Positions 27,001-37,491 of a DNA stretch of 64,000 nt are shown here, piece by piece. Below the pieces are notes generated by a model that was not told the origin of the DNA, did not search any database, and was given only the letters and a program-made list of their open reading frames with translations. Position 1 is the stretch's first letter; each line of letters starts with the position of its first letter. Source of the DNA: Ustulina deusta (lineage: Eukaryota > Ascomycota > Sordariomycetes > Xylariales > Xylariaceae); NCBI GenBank assembly GCA_023159155.1, contig JAJNNX010000003.1, forward strand, positions 1,612,001 to 1,676,000, written 5' to 3'. Position numbers and translations under genes: made by a program.

Positions 27001-30000
27001 GTTCGGCAGTAGTTGTCGCATCAGGTTCTTTCTCGGTAGCTTGTGGAGCTGCGGTCTCCTTTTCACGCTCGATCATCTTTTCGAGGGCGAGATGTTCGTC
27101 TATCACGATTTCACCCTCCGTCTTGCTAGTGTTTTCTTCAGGGGAGGGTATATTCGAGTCTGCGGGGGATGCTGATGCATTTTCTTGGGCTGTACCTGAT
27201 GTCTCCTCGGCCTCAACCTGGTCTTGCTTAGCACCATCTTCGACAGCAGCATCACCAGCGGCAACTTCTTCAGTCTCTGTTGGACTTGGGCTCGATGTCT
27301 CGGTAGTCGATTCCGGGCTCGGACTTAATTCTTGTTCTTCACTGTCCGCCACGGACTCTATCGTCGCCTCTACCTTATCACTTTCTGGAGCGCTCTCAGG
27401 CTTTCCAGTGGCATCGTCTGTCGTTGCACCAGCCTCCTCGGGTTCCTCGGGTTGCGAATTAACTTGGTCAGTTGACTCCGCGCCTGCATCCGCAGATTCA
27501 CCTCCGTCTTCCGTAGAGTCCGTCTCGGCTGGCGGATCGCCGTCATCGCGGGTCAAAGGAGCGGCAATACTGGGTGAAATGACGTTAGCATAACGAAGAC
27601 ATTATAGAACATGATGGGACCATACGCCTCTGGATTCTCATCAAAGTGAACTTTCTTTTCGGTTGATGGCTCTGATTCATTAGTGTGTTCCGCCTTCACA
27701 GGCTCCTCCTGTTGTTCTGGAGTACCTGCGGCGCCAGGTGTCTCACACTCCGGCTTCGACTGCTCCGATTTGTCGGCTGAATCCGCAGGCGCCTCTGTTG
27801 GGGTTTCTGTGCTTGGATTGGGCTCTGGGCTTTCAACGGCTTCCTCGGGCTTCATCTCTTCCGTCTCTCCAGGATCTGTAGAAGGTCCTTCTTCAGAAGT
27901 TGCAGCGGCAGGGGTTGGCGTGAGCGCACTGCCCGCTTTGGAGGTTTCGACAACCGACGTTTCTCCCTCAGCTTGGGTATTGTCTGCCTCGAGAGGAGTA
28001 CCTTCATTTGGCTCATCCGTGGTCTTTGGTTCCGCAGTCACTTCCGCCACTTTGTCATCGGCTTCTGTTACCTGTGCATTCGTTTCTCTATCAGGTTCCT
28101 CTCCAAGTTGCTCATCAGGTTCAACTCCATCTTTCGAAGCATCAGGTTGTGGAGCATCCGTTTCAGCCAGGGAGTTTTCGGGATCGACTTGAGGCTCCAC
28201 ACTAGGAGACTCCTCAACGGGCTTCTTTTCAGCAGGAGGCCTTTCAGGAGAAGCTTCTTGATTCAGAACCGCTTCACCGGGTGCTGCGTCAGTTGAAACC
28301 TCGGCAGCAGATGCCACCTCGGCGGCAGGCTCCTCCTTCACCTGATCCTCTACACTCTCGACGCTATCAACTGCTACCGCCGTCTCGCTGCCCTCAGCAG
28401 TTGGCTTCTCAGGTTCGGTTGGGTCTGCATTTTGTGCTTCGTCAGGCTGATTCTGTGGATCTGCTTGAGGTTCCTGAGCAGCAAGTGGACTTTGAGCTTC
28501 AACCAGCGTACCAGCTTCTTCGCCTGTAGCTTCGGGTTGAGCATCATCAATGGCAGATGGTGAAGCTTCCTCCACAGTATCAATTGCCTTTTGTGTAGTT
28601 TCTGGTTGAGCATTGTGGGTAGTCGGCGGTGGAGCTTCCTCCGAAGCTTTAGGCTCCGGAGAACCCTTCTCGGCGACGGGCGCTTCCTCGGAAGATTCGA
28701 CAGCCTTCTCGTCTTCCTTCGAAACTTCAGTTGGCTCGACTCCAGACTCGACCCTAGGCGCGGCCTCAGGCGTAGCCCCACTCGCAGACTCGGTCGCGGC
28801 TTGGGGCTCAGCCGTAGGTTCCGTGACGTTTTCGGGTTCCGGTTCCGGGTCTGTCTCCGCTGGGCCCGATGTCTCTTGCGGCGTTTCCGGAGCAGCATCC
28901 ACGGCGGGAGCCTCTTTGGATTGGTCTGCTGCCGGCTCCGCAGGGGCTACTGAAGTTGGCTCTGCCTCTACTTTGACAGCTTCTGGTGTAGAATCACTCT
29001 CCTTCGGGCTGTCGGCTTTCTCCCCAGCAGGCTCGTCCTGGGATTTAACCGCAGGTGGGCTTTCTGCCGCAACCATAGGTTCAGCTGCAGACTCAACCCC
29101 GTCTTGCTTGTTCGCTGGCTCGTCATTAGCGTTGGTTGTAGCATCAGCTACAGGCGAGCTATCTAGTTCTTGTGTTGGTTCGGATTCTGCTTCTGGTGCT
29201 GCTTCTGGCGCCGCTGCTGGTTCTGCTGCTGGTTCTACTTCTGGTGCTGCTGCTTCTGGCGCCGCCGCTAGTTCTGGTTCTGGTTCTGGTTCTAGTGCCG
29301 CTTCTGGTGTCGTTTCCTTACTCTCTTGTGCTGGTGAGTTTTCATTCGCAGAGTCAGTCACCACTTCAGCGACATCCGTCGCTACGACTTCAGCCTTCAC
29401 TTCTTTCGCTGTACTTTCGGGCTCTGCCGTAGGCTCAGGTTCTGCCGGCGCTTTTGCCTCCTCCGTTTGCATAGCTTCGGCGGCGGCAGGTTTGCCTTCT
29501 TCAGCTGGGGAGTCATCAGGTTTTTCATCTGAGGCGGGACTCGGCGAATCTTCTGTTGCTGCTGGGGGTGATCCCGAACTCTTGGATGATTGAGATTTTG
29601 ACTTCCCACTCTTCTCCTTCTTTGCAGCTTTTGCCGCCTGTTTGCTGCTTGTTTTCTCTGCCAACTCTTTACTCTTCTTTTGCTCCCTCTTCTCCTGCTC
29701 CCTCTTCTCTTGCTCCTTCTTCTCTTGCGCCTTCTTCTCTTGCGCCTTCTTCTCTTGTGCCTTCTTCTCTTTTTCGCGAGCCTTTTTTATCTGTTTCTTG
29801 GAGGGTACTGGTTTTTCCTGCTCTACTTCTACCTTCGGTCCTACGTTCGGTTCTGCTTCCGGCTCTGCTTCCGACTCTGACTTAGGTTCTGGCTCAGGTT
29901 TTGACTCAGCTTCCGGCTCAGCTTCCGGTTTAGCTTCCGGTTTAGCTTCTGGCTTTGGCTGTTCGGGCTCCGGTGAGTCCTTTTCGTTCTTTTTCTTTTT

Positions 30001-30267
30001 CTTCTTCTTCTTCTTCCGTGTTGATGCCTCCTCTGGGGGTGGAGATTCGAAAGGGCCTTCGTCTGCGTCCTTTCTTTCTACCTCGCTGTTTTCGCCTTCT
30101 TCTAGGATTAGTTCGCTTCAGAGAATACGAGTCAAAAACATACCATTTTGCTCTGTGTCCGAGATTGATACCTGCTGGTACTGGACATGCGTAAAATCGG
30201 CCATCTGTAAGCTCTCGTATGGATTTATGCGAGCAGGAGAGTATACGATTCCAAATTGCGAAGCCAT
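18023..30267 (-). CDS. Giant acidic repeat protein ('involucrin repeat' type)
   Basis: Four exons, in transcript order 30267-30144, 30101-27626, 27569-23960 and 23800-18023, encode about 3995 aa. Introns are 42, 56 and 159 nt. An in-frame acceptor at 23863 would add 21 residues. The start is the first ATG in frame, with A at -3 and G at +4; MADFTH at 30204 is an alternative. The N-terminal 300 residues hold a poly-Lys run and KKAQEKKAQEKK coiled-coil-like repeats. About 1600 residues of Glu/Ala/Pro/Val repeats follow, including four exact 33-residue tandem units. Then comes an acidic Ser/Thr-rich region. The basic C-terminal third has RRHR/HKEHKE repeats, a duplicated FFNFRGG module and a terminal NPFKAALKKLFT. 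Such proteins are called involucrin-repeat in filamentous ascomycetes. They are probably disordered scaffolds. Function is not shown by sequence. Confidence 0.85.
18400..18486 (-). repeat. Coding EHK-type tripeptide array
   Basis: Imperfect 9- and 12-nt units encode a run of HREHKEHKEHKEHKGHKEH type in the basic C-terminal part of the giant protein. Units differ at single positions, so the array is somewhat diverged. Confidence 0.8.
18507..18818 (-). repeat. Two-copy 156-nt (52-aa) duplication in the giant gene
   Basis: Two tandem copies, period 156 nt, each encode VSSK-K/R-FFNFRGGE, ILxPARASLDAETE, PKRTSTSK and HSRSHRE segments. They differ at scattered positions. They are the only clearly hydrophobic, ordered-looking islands in the C-terminal third of the giant protein. 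Confidence 0.85.
24300..25420 (-). repeat. Degenerate EEAP/EETP coding repeats
   Basis: Short units of about 12-30 nt encode PAEE, PVEE, ATEE and VLEEPPAAEET variants over more than 350 residues. Several larger blocks recur, for example the one encoding EESPVLEEPPAAEE near 24930, 25000 and 25125, indicating repeated slippage or unequal exchange. Confidence 0.85.
26004..26399 (-). repeat. Four-copy 99-nt (33-aa) tandem repeat
   Basis: Four head-to-tail units start at 26004, 26103, 26202 and 26301, all spaced exactly 99 nt. Each encodes a variant of VANEQPAAEEST-GED-AEEPATVEKPAAVE. Copies differ by few substitutions, so the expansion is younger than the surrounding degenerate repeats. Confidence 0.93.
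29988..30021 (-). repeat. Poly-lysine coding run
   Basis: A TTC/TTT-rich stretch on the + strand encodes about ten consecutive lysines followed by Asn-Glu-Lys-Asp near the N-terminus of the giant protein. It could act as a nuclear or membrane-binding basic patch. Confidence 0.85.
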
Positions 30268-33200
30268 TTCTCCTCCGTGGTTTGGTGGGTGATACACATA
30301 TGAAGAAAGGTCTGGATTTCCCAAGTCTCCAGGATAATTCCAAAAGCAGAGGAATGATTAAAGGCACGGATGTGTGCAGCAATTACGTCAAGATCGTTGG
30401 GTATTGAGATGCTAATCCTGCAGTCGGGTATTGGAACGCCGCTGCTATGAAACAATGACAACGTGGTTACGGTAAAACAGACCAAATGCAGGTTCTACCT
30501 ATGGGACATAACGGCGATACCTGGGGGAAAGAGATGAAAAGGGAATCAATGCATCGAGCAACCAACGGGAGCGTAGAAGTGAGAAAACGCACTCAGGCGA
30601 TCTCGGGATCTCGTGTGATACTGAAGGGATGGACGAGAGCACCCCACAGGAGAGACCAGAAAGCTAGGTACTACGCATAAGTACGCAGTCATATTCGATA
30701 CTAATACAGGCCAGCATGCACGGTACATGCGACATGCAGCCCCAAGCTACTAGGTGGGAGAGGCCATTCTACCCCACGACTCGACGAACGACGCAGCGGT
30801 GGAGAAGAGCCTGAAGCTGAGGTGATCAAAATCGTGCCCAAGAATGATTGGCGGGCCCGGACCAATTGGCGCCACGTCGCATGGCGGACACTGGGTAGAG
30901 GGTGGACAAACACCGGAGGCGCTTGGCCGGGAGTGGGCTGGTGTGGTCTCATGCCTCCAGCATGGGCAAAGCGGACGGTGCTGGTGGCTGGACGAGCACT
31001 CTACCTTACACTAGGTACTACACTCCCTCCCCTTACCTGGCGAGAGTGCGGCAATTTGCGGCAAGGCCGGACGAGACCGCCGTGGGCCGGTCTGTCGCTG
31101 GGTGGGAGCTCGATGCGAGGTTCGCCAATATGTCGCTGCAGAGCTACCTATCACAGCCCAATCACCGTCTGCCGGGCGGCGTCGCTTCGTCTTGCCAGCG
31201 CCCTCTCGAATTCGGCTGCAGCCATTGGGCGTCAAGCTGCCCTCCCTCTCAGGCCGTTGGTCGATATCTGCCGTATCAATCGAAGCAAACAGAGAGCGTC
31301 CCAAATGGTTCCTGAATTGGCCAAGGAGGGGCGAGGAGGGGTGGCAAAAGCCGCCCAACCGGCAGCTACTGGAAGCAGGGTGGGCGGCAGACGTGCATGG
31401 ACCCGATGGGAGATACTAGGGAGGGAGATAAGTACTTAGGCAGTGAGTCTGGTGTGCAACGTGGTCGGCTTCGTTGGCACCGCTGGAGGGCGATACTGCA
31501 GAGGTCCACGACAGCCAACCAATCCCAGCGGGGCGGACCGCAGTGGACTGGACGAGAAGGTCCTCGGCTGCCTGACCGACAAGGAGGTGCCTGATCGGGA
31601 TTGATGCATACCCCTGCGCTGTTGACGGTCCGTTGTGACGCCTGTACCGCACGTATCCATTTGTCGATATGCTGTGCTGGATAAGACATAAATTCACGTG
31701 TTCCCTGTCCATGTCCATCCCTTGCTATTCAGATTTCAATTTAAATTTTGAGAGGATCTAGAAGTCTTGGAGAATACGAATGCAGACAGCCTGGGAGATG
31801 TGTGACTGTCCTTCTTCGGGAAAGGCTCAAATACCAACAGTGTAAAAGACAGATGAGTCAGCATAACATATACAAGGATTTCGACATCAAAGTCCTGGTC
31901 AATTGGGATGTGAGTACCGTAAACAACGCTGGTGGAAAGGGAGTTCACGATTTAGACTCCCGGGTTTCTATCACGAATTGTCTCGAGGTTCCCGGGCCGC
32001 TTGTTTGCGCGAACAAACAGCTTCTCACACGACCGCCTGTCAATGAGGAGCAAACACGCCGAGGAGACTGTTTATATTGACAAACAACTAGTTTTCATGG
32101 TACACGATGCCCTATTAATTGCTAGTAAGACCGCTACGATCGCTTTCTTGCGAAGTCCAGCCCTCGCGCGCTTGACCACCTGCTCATTAAATGAAACGCT
32201 GGAGGTTATCAAAGTACCTAAGTGACGAATCAGCACCGAGAACGACTCATGTTAATATATATATCAATATATGCCTCACCTGCATGACGTACTAGATTGA
32301 GTTGTGTGTAATAGAGCTGCGCACTATGAGACAGCTTACTCCTTACAACTCAGTTCTCGAATGAGCAATTTCATCCTGATATACACCCAGCCCTCGAACT
32401 CACATGCGATCCTCCAGATAATAGTGCAATGTTGGTAGGTTTCACCTCGTCGAGAATCACGAACTCTCGAGGGGAGTCATGAATTTCAGTTCCCTTCGCG
32501 CACTAGAACGTAAGATAATCGCGGAACCTACCTATCATAGAACTCTGATAAATAAGATCAGTATTATAGAAATAGATCCATAGGAGAAAATGGAAGTTTC
32601 GCCGTCGAGCTCGCAATGAGAAGGTGGAGCACTTCGACGCCTCGCTCGTGAAAGAAAAGAAAAGATTGGATTCTCTACTGCTCGGAGGCGATAAAATCTG
32701 GATAGTATCCTAAATTCACGCGCAGCGCCATCAATAGCATACACCTTGACAAGCTAACCACAGACCTGGGCCACGCAAGGCCCAAGGGAACAGCAGATAG
32801 AGCGGCGCTATGAAGGTATAGCTCAGTAAGCAACATATGAAGAAGAAAAAAATAATAATAACTAGGAAACTCAAGGCGCGATAACGTATTTCATCACATA
32901 CATTCCGACGAAAACCAGACAGGATTTTGTTGCTTCGCATCTAGCAACAATCCTCAGGCGGCTAGCTATATTACCGAATCAACTGATGAACACATGGCCA
33001 ATAGTGCTGAGTCTGACAGAGGAACGTTACATGATGCTTCTCACCCTCAGATACCTACCTATGCAGCCCGTGACATTCGGCATTTGCGCTTAATCGAATT
33101 TACGGTTTCGGTACACTCGGTGTGTCCAAGACGATGCAGTACCTCCCTAGGGAGAAGCTCAGAAATGCAGTGCTCGTCAGGGGTATTAGTACAGCGGCGT

Positions 33201-33995
33201 AATGATGTCGATGTGGTTTCTAAACACTCGTAGGGCGAACGATGACGACAGCCGCTTATGAGGTAGATCACTTGGCTCGCTCGTGAGTGGATTGAACTAT
33301 ATAACATTGCTAGAAATGGGTGTTATTTATTCTTTCTTCTATAAACCAACAGGTTCCATATTGCATTGGCAATGATGAGAATCGCAAAGGGAACACGTGG
33401 CCTGGTGGACTACAACTAGGGCTTAGACGGAATATTAAAAAATTGTATCTTAAACTAAGTTCTGGTAAATACAGCTTGTATAGGACTGGGTGGAATTTAT
33501 ACACTTCGTCTCGTGGCTACGTGGTGTGCTCGTGTATAACCCCCCGATATAGACCATCGATGAGCCTCGATCCTAGTGATTCGTTGACCGTGTCGCCGAG
33601 TAAAGACGCCCAAAAACGGGACTGCAGTAACACACGTTCGAGAACACAAATTGCTATAATAGATGGACGATATCAGCTTGAACATATAACCGTATATCCA
33701 TCTCGATAACCAGTGGTGACGTGGCTCATCTAGACTAACGCTGGCCGAAGAAAAAAAGCAGCCCTCTGGAAATAAGAGTGTATCACCTAGTGAAGAGCAC
33801 TGCGGCCTCACAACGCCAACGCCTAAAACAGCAACGAGTAAAGACCAAGCAGGCTCACAGGGGGTAAGGTGTTTATGTCAAGCCATTTCTCTGCAATTTG
33901 GCCCAACCCTCCCTTGCGACGGCTGGTTGTCCCCCTCGCATGCGATGCGATGTCTGTAAAGACGAGAAACCCGGTGTATTGCCAAGTTACGTTTC
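30268..33995. other. 3.7 kb intergenic region upstream of the giant gene
   Basis: Holds the promoter of the giant gene and the 3' end of SNF7. The stretch from about 30690 to 31640 is GC-rich with long but unconvincing open frames on both strands. It also carries at least six CCAAT boxes in either orientation (near 30847, 30861, 31158, 31222, 31314 and 31517). From 31740 to 33990 the sequence is AT-richer, and I see no gene in it. Confidence 0.55.
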
Positions 33996-34874
33996 TCACA
34001 TGGCCATCTCTGCCTGCAGCTTCCGAAGCTCCTCTTCTTCGTCGTCCTCGGCTTGTGCGTGGCTCTTGACTATCGAAGTATGTTAGCTGATAGAAGTTAT
34101 ACACATTAAAGGCGGGAAAACCGTACTATCTGGATTCGCCACGCTGGGGAGTTTATGGATATCTGATACGGGCACTGTGCCAGACTCGAGCATTTTCTTG
34201 TCTAGTGCTTCCTGCTGCAGGGCCTCAAGCTCTTCATCTAGTTCTTCCTCATCCAAGGGCTCGCCGATGTGGTTACTCGTGATGGCTGAGACGATCTCTT
34301 CGCTTAAGGCGTTTTGCTCGCGCAGTGAATCCCTATTTCGACACTTGTGAGAATCCCGGCAACGACAATAACAACGCATAACGAAGGGAGGCATGGGGAC
34401 GATGATATACATAACATACATTGTTTCGTCGACCTTCTCTACCGTCAGCTTGCCATGGATCTGCTTCATGGCCTCACCTGCCCTCTGCATAGCGGCAAGG
34501 GTCTCTCTGTTGATGTTGGCGGACTCGATAGCGTTGATCTGCGCCTCCAGGGTTCCTATCTGGGCGCTGGTCTGGTCTAAACTGTGCTCGTGGGTCTTCT
34601 TCCTCCGCAGAGCAGCCTTGGCAGCTGTTCAAGGCTCGGGGTCAGCCACGTTGATACGGCAGACCATGTGATGTGGGAGGGGAGACGAACCATTCTTATT
34701 CGAGTTTACGTACTTCCGTGCGATGGCATCCTGCTCGGCCATCTGGTTCTTGAGGTGATTCTCACGCTTCTGCAGCATTTCTAGTTGAGTACGCAAACCG
34801 AGGATGGCATTCTTGGGAGTATCCTTCTTCTTCGCGGCACCGCCGCCGCCAAACCAGCCCCAGACTCCCGACAT
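33996..34874 (-). CDS. SNF7: ESCRT-III subunit Snf7/Vps32
   Basis: Four exons, in transcript order 34874-34691, 34624-34420, 34332-34127 and 34069-33996, encode 222 aa, normal for the family. The N-terminus MSGVWGWFGGG followed by TPKNAILGLRTQLEMLQKRE is the amphipathic anchor and helix 1. Next come NKNAAKAALRRKKTHE, AQIGTLEAQINAIESANIN and MKQIHGKLTVEKVDETM. The C-terminal part is acidic (LDEEELDEELEALQQE ... EEEELRKLQAEMAM), as expected for the autoinhibitory and MIT/Bro1-binding region. Snf7 polymerises on endosomal membranes to form the spirals that drive intraluminal vesicle budding. Introns have CTGAC or CTAAC branch sites where visible. Intron 2 (87 nt) is in frame and free of stop codons. 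The gene is divergent from TEN1. Confidence 0.97.
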
Positions 34875-35898
34875 GATGACGCTGAGCGAGGACGGAGCCG
34901 GGAACTTGTGCGATGGGAAATGGCGAGGGAGGCTGGTGGTTCGGATGGGCAGCTAGCGGCAGCAAGCGGAACGAAGCTCGTTATCGGGAGAGTTGTCCGA
35001 ATGTTGCGATGACGAAGCTGATGGCGATGGCGGGGTATATAAATCGATGGGCGACAGCTCGGAGCCTGAACAGGGGCGCGAGGATTCGATGGATAGATTA
35101 GCGATGCCTTGGCAACGGCCAAAGTCGAAATGTTGCGAGGGAGGTGAGTGTAGATCCGTGGCCGGTATGAGGCGTGGAGACGAAGGCGATGGGGAGAGAT
35201 AAGATGGAAGCCTGACAAAAAGGGTGTTGAAGGGGTGGTTTATCAGTAGCCTAGGCTATGGAAGATGGACGACGGACGATGATGCAAGTGGTGCTAATAA
35301 TACCTGCCTGCTGTAACAAGGAGTGCTGGAAATGGCTACCTAGGTAGGTACCGACCGTAGGTACCTGGAAGATAGGTAGGAGCCGGTACTAAGGATATGC
35401 ATGTGGTTGTCTGTACCTAAATCCGTACTGCCGTAACTGTCGACCCCAGCTGTGGGTTATAGAGGTTATAACCTATCTACAACACTGATCGTTAGGTAAG
35501 AACCTTGAGGTGCCTAGGTCAGATGCGCTACACCACGCTAACTGCAAATTTATCCGGCGATTAGCCGGCCTAGACCAGTATCGTCCAGCTAGTTGCTTCG
35601 TGAGAAGCAGAGGAAAGGTACCTGTATCATGGGTTCCTCCTCCAACTTATAACTTGCTAGCCCTTTTTCTTCCTTTCGTTTTCATTCATCTCTTTTTTTT
35701 TTTTTTTTTTTACCGTGCCGCTGCTGTGAATCCGCAAGTACAAGCTTCATGGTTCATGATTCGTAATTCATACCACGAGAATAAAGCAGTGTAAACCGAT
35801 AGCCAATCCTCTCTCTCCGCCAAAATCACCTCCTACGAGATACGCAAATGACATGCTCAACCACCCATCTCGTGTAAAGTGCTCGCTCCAACGCCATC
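34875..35898. other. Shared SNF7-TEN1 divergent promoter region
   Basis: About 1 kb lies between the two start codons. It contains a TATATAAA at 35037-35044, a CTACCTAGGTAGGTACC palindromic motif at 35336-35352 with further copies to 35380, and a T19 tract at 35693-35711. No gene is supported within it. Confidence 0.6.
35693..35711 (+). repeat. T19 homopolymer
   Basis: Nineteen consecutive T residues about 190 nt upstream of the TEN1 start codon. Poly(dA:dT) tracts of this length commonly exclude nucleosomes in fungal promoters. Confidence 0.9.
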
Positions 35899-36541
35899 AT
35901 GTCCACTGGACCGCTTCCTTCAGAGCGAACCCTGTTGTCCGCATTATGCAAGAAACATATAGGCGACAAGGTTCGGTTTCTCGGATGGTAAGGTCATGTT
36001 GTCGCATATGTGGCATTTTCCTATAGTCTCTGGTCTTTCTCTTCCCTCCAATATTCAATATTCAATACTCAATACTCAGGACTCCCGCATCTGCCGACTC
36101 GCTCTTTTGAAACCCGAACCCCGACGACTCCTCGTCGTTCGTCAAATCGGCCAAGCTGTTTTGAAAAGTCCCCGCTTGTGGTTCCGCTGACCATGCTGCT
36201 TAAGTGTAACGGGATATTCGACTCACTCCGCACAAGTCACTCTCCAACATCGTTACCCTAAGGAGGGCGGCGATGTCGAGGCTCTTGTTGATGTAAACCT
36301 TCTTCTCGAAACACTGAAGTCGGAGCAAACTGATGTTGGGCAATGGGTGCATGTAATTGGGTATCTTACCTCCGTCAACCAGAATTCTCCGAGAAGCAAG
36401 ACCGCATCACGCATTGGTGTACAAGCCCTGATTCTCTGGATCGCCCAAGATCTTGACCTGGGAGCCTACGAGAAGTCAATGCTGGCCGATGCTGACCAAA
36501 ATGCCGGAAGCTTGGCGCCGAAGAATCCAGATGCAAAATGA
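35899..36541 (+). CDS. TEN1: CST telomere complex subunit Ten1
   Basis: Two exons, 35899-35987 and 36205-36541, encode 141 aa. The intron of 217 nt has a GTAAGG donor, a CTGAC branch site and a TTAAG acceptor. The phase-2 join gives VRFLGCVTGYSTHSAQVTLQHRYP, the typical start of the fungal Ten1 OB fold. Further landmarks are ALVDVNLLLETL, VGQWVHVIGYLTS and IGVQALILWIAQDLDLGAYEKSM. The length fits the family. Ten1 binds Stn1 and the single-stranded G-rich telomere overhang, limiting telomerase and supporting fill-in by polymerase alpha. The gene shares its upstream region with SNF7. Confidence 0.9.
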
Positions 36542-37491
36542 ATCCTGGCGTTTTCGAAGAGTCGAAGCGGCGAGCCGCGAAAGTCGGCCAATAGTCAAAA
36601 CAAATCAAAGTCACGTGTCGCGAGAGCCGTGCCTTTACATGCCATATGTATTGTTTCGCCTTGCCGTATTCAGCCTTCCGAGCTGCTATTTCAAATCGGT
36701 TGCTTGTTCTTTCTTATACAATACGTCGAGAACCCATCACGCAATAAGAGGATGGGCGAATCCCAAAATTGTCGCAAACAAAGTCCGCCAATACACGCAA
36801 CAGCCGAGATCAAATATAGCTAGGCGGTTCATGCTATCGAGCCCACGTTGTCATGTTGTGGAAGCATCATGTCGGAAGTGAGGGTGACATTCACGCAGAT
36901 AAGAACAGGCTGCCGTGCAAAAATAAAATAAAAACCACCTGCCAGTGCTCGTAAGCCTATTAGCTTACAAGCCGCTTCTCGAGCTTTCGACACGCTGCCA
37001 ACCCTTGTCGTCCCGAGTAATGAACTTCTCAACAGCGGCTCTCGTTGATGCTGCAGGTCACCGCCGAAATGTATTGCATTTACGTGGCATCAAATAGCGG
37101 ATAACCAATGGAAACCGGTGGTAGATGGATTCGCCGCAATTGTTTGTTGATATACCACGCGTTGCATTATGCAGCACATATCGATTAAATAGGATGCAGC
37201 TACCCTCTCTTGCCAGGTTCCAATCTAGGTATCCACAAGAAACATCGGCACTTTGCCAGATGGCACGCCCTTCTTGGATGATGACCCTCTTTATTCCAAA
37301 CTCCCATCTCAGGTTCCATTCCCGGCCAACTTTCGATACACCGAACCCGCTCGGCCTTCACCAAATGGGCGCTTAGTCTCCCGTTCATGTAACATCAACT
37401 ACAGCAATGATTAACGTACCACGCCATGTTATGTCGCAACCAGATGCGATACTCTAGCATACTGTCTCGTTGACTCCATGCCTGCTAAGTG
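36542..37491. other. Convergent spacer between TEN1 and the small three-exon gene
   Basis: No coding sequence is supported. Both neighbours point into it, so it holds their 3' UTRs and terminators. An AATAAAATAAAA run near 36920 could serve as a polyadenylation signal. Confidence 0.6.

Noticed and set aside
28613..29593. + strand open frame of 326 codons
   Set aside because: Antisense to the Glu/Ala/Pro-rich exon 2 of the giant gene, with composition fully explained by that exon.
30822..31439. + strand open frame of 205 codons and others on both strands
   Set aside because: GC-rich island with open frames in several frames at once, no family resemblance and no splice structure. More likely promoter DNA.
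32370..32420. Minus-strand GAGTTCGAGGGC resembling a tRNA B box
   Set aside because: The flanking bases cannot pair into a T stem and no A box or acceptor stem is present.
34781..35218. Minus-strand 145-codon frame overlapping SNF7 exon 1
   Set aside because: It lacks an early ATG and overlaps a certain exon in another frame. Composition reflects a C-rich 5' leader.
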